From: JAOTZA01 sp965224065
GTDB taxonomy: Bacteria > Acidobacteriota > Thermoanaerobaculia > Multivoradales > JAHEKO01
Direction of reading: 5' to 3'
NCBI GenBank assembly: GCA_965224065.1
Contig: CBDCYF010000005.1
Coordinates: 1,054,001-1,118,000, forward strand
DNA length: 64,000 nucleotides
Position 1 is the stretch's first letter. Each line of letters starts with the position of its first letter. Both the position numbers and the translations under genes were made by a program. This document shows, piece after piece, positions 1 through 8,154 of this stretch. The notes beneath the pieces were generated by a model that saw only the letters and a program-made list of their open reading frames with translations, was not told where the DNA came from and did not search any database.

Positions 1-1302
1 GGCCCGTTGTGCCTGGCCGCGCTGAATTGGCACGAGCCGCACCTCGCCTGCGACCGGCTCATCATCTAGAAGGAGCGAACCGTATACGTGCATTTCCCAC
101 AGTAGGGCGGGGTCGAGTACCGGCACGTTCTCTGAGTCCGGGTCGAGATACGGAAACACACCGGTACCGAGTCCGTGCACAACCTCGTCGTCTATCTCCG
201 CGCTGATGATGTAGAGGCCGTCGTCGAGGCCGGAAAAAGTATAGGTCTTGAGTCCGTGCTCGAGCTCAAGACTCTGGATCGAGCTCCCACAAGAACCCTG
301 CCTGTAGCTCGTGGCCTGCGCGCTACGACCACAGTAGAAGATCTCGAGCGCCTGACGCCAGTGTCGTTGCTGGGGTTGATAGTCAACGGCGATATCGAGC
401 GACCTTCGACGTTTGAGCGGCACGCTCGGCAGCTCACGAGCAGATCCGCTCAGGCTTTCTACTGGCTGTAGATAGGTCCGGAGCTCGGGATGTCGGACCC
501 GGAGCTCCTGCACATTTGACGGGACATCCAAGAAGAAGAAACTGCCACGATTGTCGACCCACATCGACGCGACGGCATTCGTGCCGTAGGCGGTGCCGCT
601 GCCGAAAGTCATTTCGAGCTTCGTTGGGTCTGTCGTGCTTTCTCCCCCGTCCTCCGGAAGAGTGACGTGCACCAGGAACTCCTGCTTGTCGCCGGCCGGA
701 GGGGCAGGTGGACCGATCGTTTTTTCCTCTCGATGACTGCATTCTCCCAAGCCATCAATCCCGATCAGACCGTGGCGCCCGACCGAGTAGGCAAGCAGGC
801 CGCCGGCAGGGACCCAGAGCGTGTCTCGCTTCTTCGGATCGACGGGAAAAGTTGCAGAGTATTGCGGTGAGACGATATCGAGCCGAGTTACGGCGTCCCA
901 GTGTGCCGCCGAATCGAGCCGAATCCTGCAAGCTTCCACCACGGGCCAAACAAGCGTTTTGTGACATGGCCCGGGACTCTCTCCGGGCTCGACCTCGCCA
1001 GCGACCTTGATCGTCCCGGAGACAACGGACACATAGCCCTCGTCGCTTTCGGCGATCCACTGCCACGATCCTGGCGGGATCGGATACACACTGTTCGCGT
1101 CGAGGACGTGGCTCGGCGCATAGTCGCCAGGACCGTAGAGGAAGACCCGCCCAGACTTCAGAACCGCTGAGGGCTTGTACCCGCCCTCCTCTGCGCCAAT
1201 GCGCTTTGGCACCAACTGAAACGACACTTTGAAATCATCAGCACGACAAACAAAGCCCGTCAGCAAGGCGCCGGCAATGGCGCAGAGCAAAGTTCCTCTC
1301 AT
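1..1302 (-). CDS. secreted protein of unknown function, 3' end beyond window
   Basis: Reading the minus strand from an ATG at 1302 gives an uninterrupted frame of 434 codons that runs off the left edge, so the gene is longer than what is seen. The start follows an AAGGGG-like ribosome site. The N-terminus MRGTLLCAIAGALLTGF looks like a signal peptide, so the product is probably exported. The rest is rich in beta-strand-like segments, reminiscent of carboxypeptidase-regulatory/Ig-like repeats (for example GSLLLDDEPVAGEVRLVP near the visible end). I do not recognise a catalytic motif. It starts 28 bases after the Cys-rich gene at 1331-1717 and probably shares its transcript. Function unknown; the existence of the frame is well supported by its length and codon pattern. 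Confidence 0.7.
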   Translation of the reverse strand, partial: MRGTLLCAIAGALLTGFVCRADDFKVSFQLVPKRIGAEEGGYKPSAVLKSGRVFLYGPGDYAPSHVLDANSVYPIPPGSWQWIAESDEGYVSVVSGTIKVAGEVEPGESPGPCHKTLVWPVVEACRIRLDSAAHWDAVTRLDIVSPQYSATFPVDPKKRDTLWVPAGGLLAYSVGRHGLIGIDGLGECSHREEKTIGPPAPPAGDKQEFLVHVTLPEDGGESTTDPTKLEMTFGSGTAYGTNAVASMWVDNRGSFFFLDVPSNVQELRVRHPELRTYLQPVESLSGSARELPSVPLKRRRSLDIAVDYQPQQRHWRQALEIFYCGRSAQATSYRQGSCGSSIQSLELEHGLKTYTFSGLDDGLYIISAEIDDEVVHGLGTGVFPYLDPDSENVPVLDPALLWEMHVYGSLLLDDEPVAGEVRLVPIQRGQAQRA

Positions 1303-1330
1303 CTATGCCCCTTGTGCGCTTCTCGACGCT

Positions 1331-1717
1331 CTAGGGAGGACAATCGTGGTCGCCGTCGCAATCAAATGGCCACCAGTTGCAATCCCAGCCGCATTCGTTG
1401 CCAAAAGTCGAAGCCGTGCAGGCGCAAAGAGAGTTGAGAAGGCAGCGACACTTCGACGAACAAACGCACGCTGGAAAACACCAACATCCCTCCTCCATGC
1501 GCCCGGCTCCGCCTGCTTTCGCACCCGCCAGAAACACCGGCCCGTCTGCCCTGTCAGCTTCTCCCCACAATGGCGTCGTCAAACAACTCCGCTCGCTCGG
1601 CTCACCTCCTAGGCTGGCGGTGTTCGGCTCATCCGAGCTCACGGGGTCTAGCTCTGCGAAAGTGACCCCCGAGTTCAACGCTGCGGTCACCGCGAACAAG
1701 ACGAAAACTTGTTTCAT
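1331..1717 (-). CDS. small secreted cysteine-rich protein
   Basis: 128 residues. The start has a textbook ribosome site (AAGGAAGGAGG just upstream of ATG). Residues 1-21 form a signal peptide ending in TFA. Thirteen cysteines are present, twelve of them after residue 77, including four CxC pairs at 78/80, 84/86, 90/92 and 98/100, spaced 3, 3 and 5 residues apart. The tail has further Cys at 109, 113, 120 and 126 and ends in an Asp/His-rich CDGDHDCPP. Either a disulfide-bonded exported protein or a metal-binding one fits; I know no named family with this spacing. It is followed by the secreted protein at 1-1302 in the same orientation. Confidence 0.65.
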   Translation of the reverse strand: MKQVFVLFAVTAALNSGVTFAELDPVSSDEPNTASLGGEPSERSCLTTPLWGEADRADGPVFLAGAKAGGAGRMEEGCWCFPACVCSSKCRCLLNSLCACTASTFGNECGWDCNWWPFDCDGDHDCPP

Positions 1718-2001
1718 AGAAGCCCTCCTTCCTTGGCGGTGCCTTCAGCGATGGTCACGTGCGAGACGTCCCTCGTGTCAGCCCGCCTACAGACACAGCA
1801 GACAACTGCGACGCCATAGCCACCAGTCCTCTACGCCCCAGGCGCATGTTGGTTAAACGTTGGAATGACTATATAACGTTGTTGATGGTAGGCGAGACAA
1901 TCGAGAACCCAATGGGCCTCGGAGACCTACTTCCTGGTCGTGGCGCCAACTGAGATAGAATGCGTCAACTTTCATTCTAAATGTAGTGGAGGCGAGAGGC
2001 T
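1718..2001. promoter_or_regulatory. divergent intergenic region with paired AACGTT motifs
   Basis: This gap separates the leftward secreted-protein pair from the rightward FN3-like gene and must hold promoters for both. It is more AT-rich than its surroundings. The palindrome AACGTT occurs twice, at 1856-1861 and 1875-1880, flanking an AT-rich GACTATAT core; this could be an operator or simply chance. No clear -35/-10 pair could be assigned. Confidence 0.25.
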
Positions 2002-3156
2002 ATGCATTGGCGAATAGAGCCAGGACCTGCTCAAGAAAGGTGTCGGAGGAGAAACTGGGGCCAGCGCGCCCTGCGACGAATCGCTGCGGGAACCATTGTC
2101 GCGGTGGTGGCGTGGTCCGCCCCGGCAATGGCCGGGAGCAAGCCGCCAGAGACCGTCTCTCCGGGAGCGATCGGCTCGATCACCCGCGTGGAAGCGTCTT
2201 GCCCGACGTTCAGTTGGGGCGCGGTCCGGGGCGCGGAGTCCTACGAGTTGATGATCTACGACGCCGGGCCTCCTCAAGAGAGCGCCGGATCGCTTCAGCC
2301 CAAAGTACGGACGGTGGTTCCCGGCGGCGCGACCGCGTGGACACCTTCACTGGGAAGATGTCTCGAGCGGGGTCGGACCTACGCCTGGGTTATTCGCGCT
2401 GTCGGCGGCGGCAAGCAACGGGCCTGGTCCGAACCGCGGGTTTTCACGGTGGAAGCCGGACCGTCTCCGGATGAGATCAAGAGCGCGCTCGAGATCCTCC
2501 GCAGATACGCCGGCCAACGAGAACATGACGGCATGACCGGCACCGATCAGTCGCGGCTGCAGCAGAGCACCCGAGCCGAGCCCACCGGTCTGGACGCCGC
2601 GGCAGCTCTCGAGCCCGAAACGATGGCAATGGGTACTACCGCCTTACCCGATCCATTCGCGGTGGACGCAATGGGAAACGTCTACGGCACCACTTTCTTT
2701 GGCAGCGGAGCCGGCTTGAGCGGAGTCAACGCCAATCTCCTCCAGGGTCAGTCGGCGGCGAGCTTCTCCAGCGGAACACATACGCATCCGGGCCTGGATC
2801 CCGTTACGGGCACGATCGACCCGAGTGTCGTTCGCATCGGTACCGATGCTTCCGTTCTGAGCTGGCCGATCGACGTCCAGACCTGTTCGGGAACCGAAGG
2901 AACCACCTCGAACTGCGACCTAAACTGCGACTCCAACCCGCCGATCCCAGGTGTCCCCGGGGCCGTCTATCGTCCAGTCGCGGGCGGCTGTACGTCTACT
3001 GGCGGAACCTGCGCAGCAACCCATCGCTCGATCACAGAGTCCGGTCCTACATTCGCCGGGATTGGTTGGGCCGCCTGGGGGTGTACCGCCGCGTGTAGCG
3101 ACGGCGGCACCACCGGCCTGACCGGTTACATCATCTGCGTCGCTAGTTTCAATTAG
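2002..3156 (+). CDS. secreted FN3-like protein with Cys-rich C-terminus
   Basis: 384 residues starting at ATG behind GGAGG. A long N-terminal region ends in a signal-peptide-like stretch (TIVAVVAWSAPAMA) with probable cleavage near residue 44. Residues about 60-155 read as a fibronectin type III-like fold (FSWGAVRGAESYELMIYD ... TYAWVIRAVGGG ... RVFTVEA). A linker follows, then a C-terminal region of about 90 residues with many Cys and Gly that resembles an exported adhesive or cell-surface domain. No enzyme motif seen. Its stop overlaps the stop of the convergent gene at 3149-5269 by eight bases. Confidence 0.7.
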   Translation: MHWRIEPGPAQERCRRRNWGQRALRRIAAGTIVAVVAWSAPAMAGSKPPETVSPGAIGSITRVEASCPTFSWGAVRGAESYELMIYDAGPPQESAGSLQPKVRTVVPGGATAWTPSLGRCLERGRTYAWVIRAVGGGKQRAWSEPRVFTVEAGPSPDEIKSALEILRRYAGQREHDGMTGTDQSRLQQSTRAEPTGLDAAAALEPETMAMGTTALPDPFAVDAMGNVYGTTFFGSGAGLSGVNANLLQGQSAASFSSGTHTHPGLDPVTGTIDPSVVRIGTDASVLSWPIDVQTCSGTEGTTSNCDLNCDSNPPIPGVPGAVYRPVAGGCTSTGGTCAATHRSITESGPTFAGIGWAAWGCTAACSDGGTTGLTGYIICVASFN

Positions 3157-5269
3157 GGCAGAATTCTTCCAGCCGTTGCGGGAGCTCGGGCCCGGTCTGG
3201 AGGCCGAGGGCGGCCGCCTGTCGCCAGGCCGAGCAGGCGACTTGTCCGCGGCCTAGGGCAAAGAGGGCGTCCCCCCGGTTGAAGTGTGCTCGCGCGTACT
3301 TCGGGTCAAGAGAGAGGGCACGATCGTAGTCGGCGACCGCCGCCTCGAGTTCGCCCAGAAAAAAGTTTGCGTAGCCGCGGTTGTTCAGGGCCTGGACATG
3401 CTCGGGGTCGAGTGCCAGAACGTGGCTGTTGTCATCGCGGGCCTCGCGATAGTAGCCCGCGTTGGTCAGCGCGATCGCGCGCTGCAGAAAGGCTTCGCTC
3501 GATGGCGCGGTGTCAAGCTCGACGGCGGTGTCCAGGTCGGCGATGGCCTCGAGCGCCATACCGGCCTTTCGTTTGGTGATCCCGCGACGGAGGTAGGACG
3601 TGGGTCGCTGTGGTGCGATCGCAATTGACCTGTCGTAGACGTCGATCGCCGCCAGGAGCTGACCCGACTCGGACAGCGCCGACCCGAGATTCTCGAGGAA
3701 TACCGGGTTTTCGGGCTGCAGGGCTACGGCGCGCTGCAGGGTCTCCCGAGCTGCCTCGACATCACCCACGCGTAGTCGCGCGCCGCCGTAGTTGTTGAGA
3801 ACGGCCGGGTTCGATGGCTCCAACTCGAGACCGCGCTCGAAGTCCTCGAGTGCGCCTACAAAATCGCGGCGATCGCGTCGGGCGACCCCGCGGTTGCTGT
3901 AGGCCAGCGCCATCGGTCCGCGCTGAGCCAGCACGTGGCTCCAAAGCGTCTCGCTGTCGCGCCAGACGGCGACCTGGCGGTGCGTCGCGACCGCGAGCGT
4001 CGTCAGCCACAGAGCACACGCCGAGGCCACGAGGCGTCGGGCCCGCGGTCCACGACGGGTGATCCAGGCAATGGTGCCGACGATCAAGGCGATCCAGCCG
4101 AGTGCCGGTAGATAGGCATAGCGATCGGGTGCCAGGACAGTCGGGTTGGCCGGCAGGGCAAGCGCCGGGAGAATAGTGATGGAGTAGAAACCCAGGGCCA
4201 GAGCGGGCAGGCGAGTCCGCCTCCAGCAACCGACCACGAGCGAGCTCAAAGCCGCCCACGCACCGAGATATGCCACCGGAAGCCAGCCCGGCGAGCGCAG
4301 GAAGTCCGGGATCGGCTGTACGGGTGCCAACCCAACGGGTATCGCAAGGCGGCCAAGGAAGGAGAAATAACGATAGCCGGCGAGCGTCACCGCTTGCTGT
4401 GGGCCGGCCGCGCCAGGCGAGATCTCCAGCGCGGAGTCTCCCGGCCCCAGGGCTCCATACGCCCACAAAGCGCCGGCAAGGAGCACGAGATAGAGGCTCT
4501 TCTCGAGGATCAAGCGCCGACCGAACCGTCGCCCGAACCAGAGATCGATGACGAACAACGTGGCCGGCAGGGTGATGGCCATGCCCTTCGAGAGCAGCGC
4601 CATAACGTAAAAGAAGGGGCCGGTGAACAGGCCACCCGCCCGCCCCGTTCGACAGACCCACAAGTGAGAGACAAGTGCGAGGAGGAAGAACATGGTGAAG
4701 AGCACGTCTTTGCGCTCGGTCGCCCAAGCGACCGATTCGACCTTCATCGGATGGAGGGCAAAGAGGGCGGCGCCAAAGCCGGCCAGCCAGGAGACGGCGG
4801 TCGACACTTCCCCGCTTCCCCGTTGCCTTCCCAGTACGAGGAAGATGTAAAAGACAAGCAATACGTTGATCAGATGGAGAACAAAATTGCCGAAATGGAA
4901 GGCGCGTGGGTTGAGGCCAAAGAACCGATACTCGATCGCCCAAGATAGATAGACCAGGGGTTTGTAATTGGGCGTGTAGAGCTGGGCGGTGAAGAAGCGT
5001 TTGAGATGCGTCGAGTCGAGATCCCGAATGAGCGGATTCTCAACGATGAAATGGTCGTCGTCGAAGTTGACAAAGTCGTTCGCGGGGAGAAGGAAGAACG
5101 CGCCCAAACTCACGACGATGAGAACAAGCACGAGCCAGATCGGACGTACATGTAGCTGTGTGCTACTGAGCTCGTGAAAAGCCCTCCGTCGCACCGGGAG
5201 ATCGTAGCAGCACCGGCTGTGCGCTCCTGCGTCGACGCGCCCGGGCGCTGCCTGCCTCGCTCGCCTCAT
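3149..5269 (-). CDS. polytopic membrane protein with C-terminal TPR repeats (TMTC-like)
   Basis: 706 residues. After a basic N-terminus come about ten hydrophobic segments (residues about 44-430). The first loop has the acidic motif FVNFDDDHFIVENPLI, typical of GT-C glycosyltransferases of the PMT/TMTC type that use lipid-linked sugars. Residues about 470-690 form seven TPR units (for example ALEDFERGLELEPSNPA, AVADYDRALSLDPKYA). The architecture suggests an inner-membrane protein glycosyltransferase or related enzyme with a protein-binding tail; substrate unknown. The ATG at 5269 has no clear ribosome site but I found no better in-frame start. The gene begins right beside the repeat cluster at the left edge of the tRNA-Lys island. 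Confidence 0.75.
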   Translation of the reverse strand: MRRARQAAPGRVDAGAHSRCCYDLPVRRRAFHELSSTQLHVRPIWLVLVLIVVSLGAFFLLPANDFVNFDDDHFIVENPLIRDLDSTHLKRFFTAQLYTPNYKPLVYLSWAIEYRFFGLNPRAFHFGNFVLHLINVLLVFYIFLVLGRQRGSGEVSTAVSWLAGFGAALFALHPMKVESVAWATERKDVLFTMFFLLALVSHLWVCRTGRAGGLFTGPFFYVMALLSKGMAITLPATLFVIDLWFGRRFGRRLILEKSLYLVLLAGALWAYGALGPGDSALEISPGAAGPQQAVTLAGYRYFSFLGRLAIPVGLAPVQPIPDFLRSPGWLPVAYLGAWAALSSLVVGCWRRTRLPALALGFYSITILPALALPANPTVLAPDRYAYLPALGWIALIVGTIAWITRRGPRARRLVASACALWLTTLAVATHRQVAVWRDSETLWSHVLAQRGPMALAYSNRGVARRDRRDFVGALEDFERGLELEPSNPAVLNNYGGARLRVGDVEAARETLQRAVALQPENPVFLENLGSALSESGQLLAAIDVYDRSIAIAPQRPTSYLRRGITKRKAGMALEAIADLDTAVELDTAPSSEAFLQRAIALTNAGYYREARDDNSHVLALDPEHVQALNNRGYANFFLGELEAAVADYDRALSLDPKYARAHFNRGDALFALGRGQVACSAWRQAAALGLQTGPELPQRLEEFCPN

Positions 5270-5292
5270 GGAGGCATCCCCGAATCGGCGGC

Positions 5293-5354
5293 AGTCGCTT
5301 CAAAGAGGCGGAAATTGGCTAGCCGCCAGGGACTCGCTTCAAAGATGCGGAAGC
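5293..5354. repeat. iterated tRNA-Lys 3'-end-derived short repeats
   Basis: Degenerate units of about 39 bases containing AGCCGCCAGGGACTCG, which is the reverse of the last bases of tRNA-Lys, followed by CTTCAAAG and a CGGAA-CTGG tail. A clear core lies at 5316-5336, with a more decayed remnant starting at 5293. Together with the copies at 5355 and 5460 this looks like serial duplication of an attachment-site core. The remainder of the 5270-5703 gap (5506-5703) shows no gene. Confidence 0.6.
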
Positions 5355-5505
5355 TGGTGAGCCGCCAGGGACTCGCTTCAAAGCGGCGGCGGCCGGAGGG
5401 AGCCGGCGCGACCACTGAGGTCGCTGACGAGTCAGCCAGTTCCCGCCCGAGGCGGAAACTGGTGAGCCGCTAGCGACTCGAACCCCGAACCCACAGATTA
5501 AGAGT
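5355..5505. repeat. 151-bp direct repeat, left copy (att-like, contains tRNA-Lys 3' fragment)
   Basis: Aligned by eye without gaps to 9510-9660: both are exactly 151 bases and differ at about 10 positions. Bases 5460-5505 correspond to the 3'-terminal 46 bases of tRNA-Lys (CCA end, T arm, variable loop, 3' anticodon stem) and diverge from the tRNA right after that. The tRNA gene itself is intact only at the other copy. This is the classic footprint of an element integrated into the 3' end of a tRNA gene. Confidence 0.8.
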
Positions 5506-5703
5506 CCCTCCGGGAAAGCACCGGCGGAACGACTACGCACAAAGAGAACGCTAATCCGGGACTTTCTTGCGAGCCGCTGCGTTCTGCTCATGCCCCAACG
5601 TTCCCATTTGGCGCCCCGCAGTGTGGCGAGAGTGTGGCGCGGAATTCGGTACCCAGTGGTTCTGACCCGATCCGCGCGAAAGGCACCTCTTGCGAAATCT
5701 GCT

Positions 5704-6849
5704 CTAGAACACCACCTTCGCTTTCGGGGGAAAGAGGACGCTGAAGATCGTCCTAAAACCCCGTCCCGCCCGGTCCTCTCGCTCCTGTTCTACTCGGATC
5801 TCAGTTCCAAGGTGCTCCCGGGCGACCAGTTGCGCCACGTAAAGACCATAGCCTGCCCCCTCAGGCGCCACCTGCTTCGCACCAGCCCCGCGATAGAAGG
5901 GATCAAAGATCTTGGCGCGCTCACTTCGAAGGATCTCCGGGCCGTAGGAAGAGACCGCTAGATGCACACCATCCTCGTTGTCGTTCACGAAAACATCCAC
6001 AGCAGAGCTGGTTGGCGCATACTTAAGGGCGTTATCGAGGAGTGTATGCGGGATCACTCCACACGCTTGTGGCTGGGCGACAATCTCGCCATAGCTACTC
6101 CCGGAAAGGCGAAGGGTTACGCCCTGCCGGTCGTATTGCGACTGGTAGATCCTCACGTACTTTGTGACCATCCCGTGGACTCGAAACTCAACGCAGCCAT
6201 CAGGCGTTAAGAGCCATTCAGGCTCAATCAGGAACTTGGCTACACTTAGTTTCTCCTCTAAGAACTTGGCAGCCTCATAGATGGCCTTTTCGGCAGGCAG
6301 TGCCTGCTCTAGCTTGTTCTCTAGGTCACCCTCGGTGTAGCGCGTCTCGAGCACCACGTTAATGTTCTGCGTTATCTGAGCATTGATTTGCCGATAGTCA
6401 TGAACGAAAGAAAGGCCCCGCAGAATCTCTTTTTGGAGTGGTTTCAGGAAATCCGTCTTGAATCCCTCCTGCTCAACGTACTCTCGGATTACTCGTTGTT
6501 TCTCACGGCCAATGCCTTCTTCAAGCTCGCCGCGACTCTTCTGATAAGCGTCGACAACTCGTTCCAGATCTCGCTTCGTGATCGCCTCGCGCCCTAGTTC
6601 GCGCATTCGCTTCTTTCGGGCTTGGGAGGAAGAAGTGTAATCCTTCACAACTACCCCGGCAATCAGCAAGTCATCGCCAACACGCTGGTAGTTCACGCCG
6701 TAAGAGCACAGCTCGAGCTCGCCCTTCCTACTGCTTTCGCAGGCCCGCGTCGGGCACCGCAGACATACTTCGGGCCAGCCGAGAATCGACCCGGGCCTCG
6801 GCTCGCCACAATGGACGTGGGGAAAGGGTAGGAGAGACGTATGCAGCAT
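5704..6849 (-). CDS. soluble Cys-rich sensor histidine kinase
   Basis: 381 residues with no transmembrane segment. Residues 11-48 hold H11, H13, C14, C29, C32, C37 and C48 (CLRCPTRAC core), a likely metal- or redox-binding sensor. A helical region with coiled-coil character (about 75-145) leads to a divergent H-box, LSFVHDYRQINAQI, with H150 the probable phosphoacceptor. The C-terminus is a GHKL ATPase: N-box HTLLDNALKYAP (N273), F-box IFDPFYRG, G2 box GAGYGLYVA. The G1 box is altered to VSSYGPEI. The ATG lies one base after the stop of the response regulator, so the two are co-translated. Acts in the cytoplasm; signal and output unknown. Part of the tRNA-Lys island. Confidence 0.8.
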   Translation of the reverse strand: MLHTSLLPFPHVHCGEPRPGSILGWPEVCLRCPTRACESSRKGELELCSYGVNYQRVGDDLLIAGVVVKDYTSSSQARKKRMRELGREAITKRDLERVVDAYQKSRGELEEGIGREKQRVIREYVEQEGFKTDFLKPLQKEILRGLSFVHDYRQINAQITQNINVVLETRYTEGDLENKLEQALPAEKAIYEAAKFLEEKLSVAKFLIEPEWLLTPDGCVEFRVHGMVTKYVRIYQSQYDRQGVTLRLSGSSYGEIVAQPQACGVIPHTLLDNALKYAPTSSAVDVFVNDNEDGVHLAVSSYGPEILRSERAKIFDPFYRGAGAKQVAPEGAGYGLYVAQLVAREHLGTEIRVEQEREDRAGRGFRTIFSVLFPPKAKVVF

Positions 6850-6850
6850 C

Positions 6851-7489
6851 CTAAAGAGAAGCTATGCTGATAGCCACCTGCGCAACTTGGAGTAGCGTTG
6901 AGACCACGTCCTTGCTAACTCCGCCGCGCGCAAGTTCCCTCTCTAGGATTCGCGGGTCCGCGGCTAGGATTGACTTCTCCGCGGCCTTCCGGACCCTCTC
7001 CGTATCGGGCATATGCGGGGACGCTATTTTGGCGATGCGATCCAGATAGAACCCCAACGCAAAGCGCTTTCCGAGGAGACGATCAACCGAGCGCTTGAAG
7101 TTGACGTAGTCCTCATTCTTCTCAAGCACGTCATCGGCCAGATCGAAGAACTCCTTGAACCTCAGCGAGAAATCAGCGGTGGAGTAGGCTATTACGATTT
7201 GGGCGGGACAAACCTTCTTGAGGTGACGCAGGACCCCAAGACCCTCGTCCTTCGACTGCTCGCGACCTACGCCCTGAATGTCGAGCAGGATGAGATCGTA
7301 CTCACCGCTCTCCAGTTTCACCAGATCTTGCACATCGTCCCATTTCTCTAGGCTGTAGCCATCGCGCTTGAAGAGCTCTTGGTACGGAAAATCACTGTCG
7401 TCGACTACCAGCAGACGAGCTCGCTTTCGGATTTCTGCAAGGTCGTGCTTCGGCCAGGTTCGCTTGCGTCTGAGCCAGTACGGGATCAC
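6851..7489 (-). CDS. response regulator with uncharacterised helical output region
   Basis: I place the start at GTG 7489 because AAGGAGGAGG lies eight bases upstream; a longer frame to 7585 has no such site. The product has 212 residues. Residues about 25-145 are a receiver domain: acidic pair D30-D31 in LLVVDDSDF, phosphoacceptor D70 in YDLILLDIQ, a switch Ser/Thr in IAYSTADF and Lys in DDVLEKNED. The remaining 65 or so residues are helical without a recognisable HTH and end in a hydrophobic VVSTLLQVAQVAISIASL, which could bind a membrane or a partner. Immediately upstream of the kinase gene; together a two-component pair with an unusual effector end. Confidence 0.8.
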   Translation of the reverse strand: MIPYWLRRKRTWPKHDLAEIRKRARLLVVDDSDFPYQELFKRDGYSLEKWDDVQDLVKLESGEYDLILLDIQGVGREQSKDEGLGVLRHLKKVCPAQIVIAYSTADFSLRFKEFFDLADDVLEKNEDYVNFKRSVDRLLGKRFALGFYLDRIAKIASPHMPDTERVRKAAEKSILAADPRILERELARGGVSKDVVSTLLQVAQVAISIASL

Positions 7490-7825
7490 GCTGCGCCTCC
7501 TCCTTAGGCAACCAATATAGACGTAGACGTGGACGCGAGCAATGCATCGGTGGCACAAACGCATGGCGTTTGGCCACAGAGGCAAAGCCCCGCTCGCCCG
7601 ATCGGCGCCCTGACAGGCGCCTTAGGGGCTCGGGCTCGCGGCGCTTTGCGCGCTCGAAGGGGCTCTATTAAGCACCGCCATTCGCATTAAACGACAACAA
7701 AGCTACTTGACGATGAACGCATGGTCGTGAGTTAATTAATCGGGCCTGATGGATAGTAGAAAAGGCCCCGTCTCGATCTACGACCGGCGCTACGCGAAGC
7801 GCCCGACCAGTACACACCGCGGGCG
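7490..7825. promoter_or_regulatory. divergent intergenic region inside the island
   Basis: Between the leftward response regulator and the rightward small HTH-like gene. It should contain the promoter of the two-component pair; a TATATT on the minus strand near 7515 is a possible -10. An AT-rich segment with TTAATTAA at 7733-7740 lies on the other side. I see no gene here. Confidence 0.3.
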
Positions 7826-8038
7826 ATGACTCGCTCCGCCAAGCAGCTGCCACTTCCCGATCCCGCGCAAGGCGCGGTGAAGCTCGAGGACCTCTATACC
7901 CTGCGGCAGCTTGCCGAGATGTGCCCCGCGTATTCCGAGAACGCCCTTCGCAAGCTAGTGTGGGAGCACGGCAAAGGAAGCCTCGCTCAAGTGGCGATGA
8001 TCGCATTCGACACGCCTACTATAAAGGCACGCCCATAA
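7826..8038 (+). CDS. small HTH/excisionase-like protein, possibly truncated
   Basis: 70 residues. The central part, DLYTLRQLAEMCPAYSENAL followed by RKLVWEHGKG, resembles the winged-helix N-terminus of small excisionase/AlpA-type proteins carried by integrative elements (LRQFAEKHPAF...GALR...). The usual C-terminal VVRIGRRVLI strand is missing and the frame ends early, which may reflect a frameshift near 8020. If it is an excisionase it would support the island having been mobile. The alternative is a chance ORF; evidence is moderate at best. Confidence 0.35.
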   Translation: MTRSAKQLPLPDPAQGAVKLEDLYTLRQLAEMCPAYSENALRKLVWEHGKGSLAQVAMIAFDTPTIKARP

Positions 8039-8154
8039 GACCATCCGCCAATCTCCGCGCAAACTGGTTGACGGCCAGGTTCTCTAAGAACGACGTGATG
8101 TCTAAGGCGCCGGCGGCTCAGCTACATGAGCTTGTGAGGTCTTCTTGATCGGCG

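Noticed and set aside
7490..7585. Longer response regulator starting at 7585
   Set aside because: The added residues are Cys/Arg-rich without similarity to a receiver domain and lack a ribosome site, while GTG 7489 has AAGGAGGAGG upstream.
7668..8006. Minus-strand frame of 112 codons between the regulator and Abi-alpha
   Set aside because: No ribosome site, no recognisable domain and Arg/Ser/Ala-rich shadow composition; the plus-strand HTH-like frame is the better, though weak, candidate.
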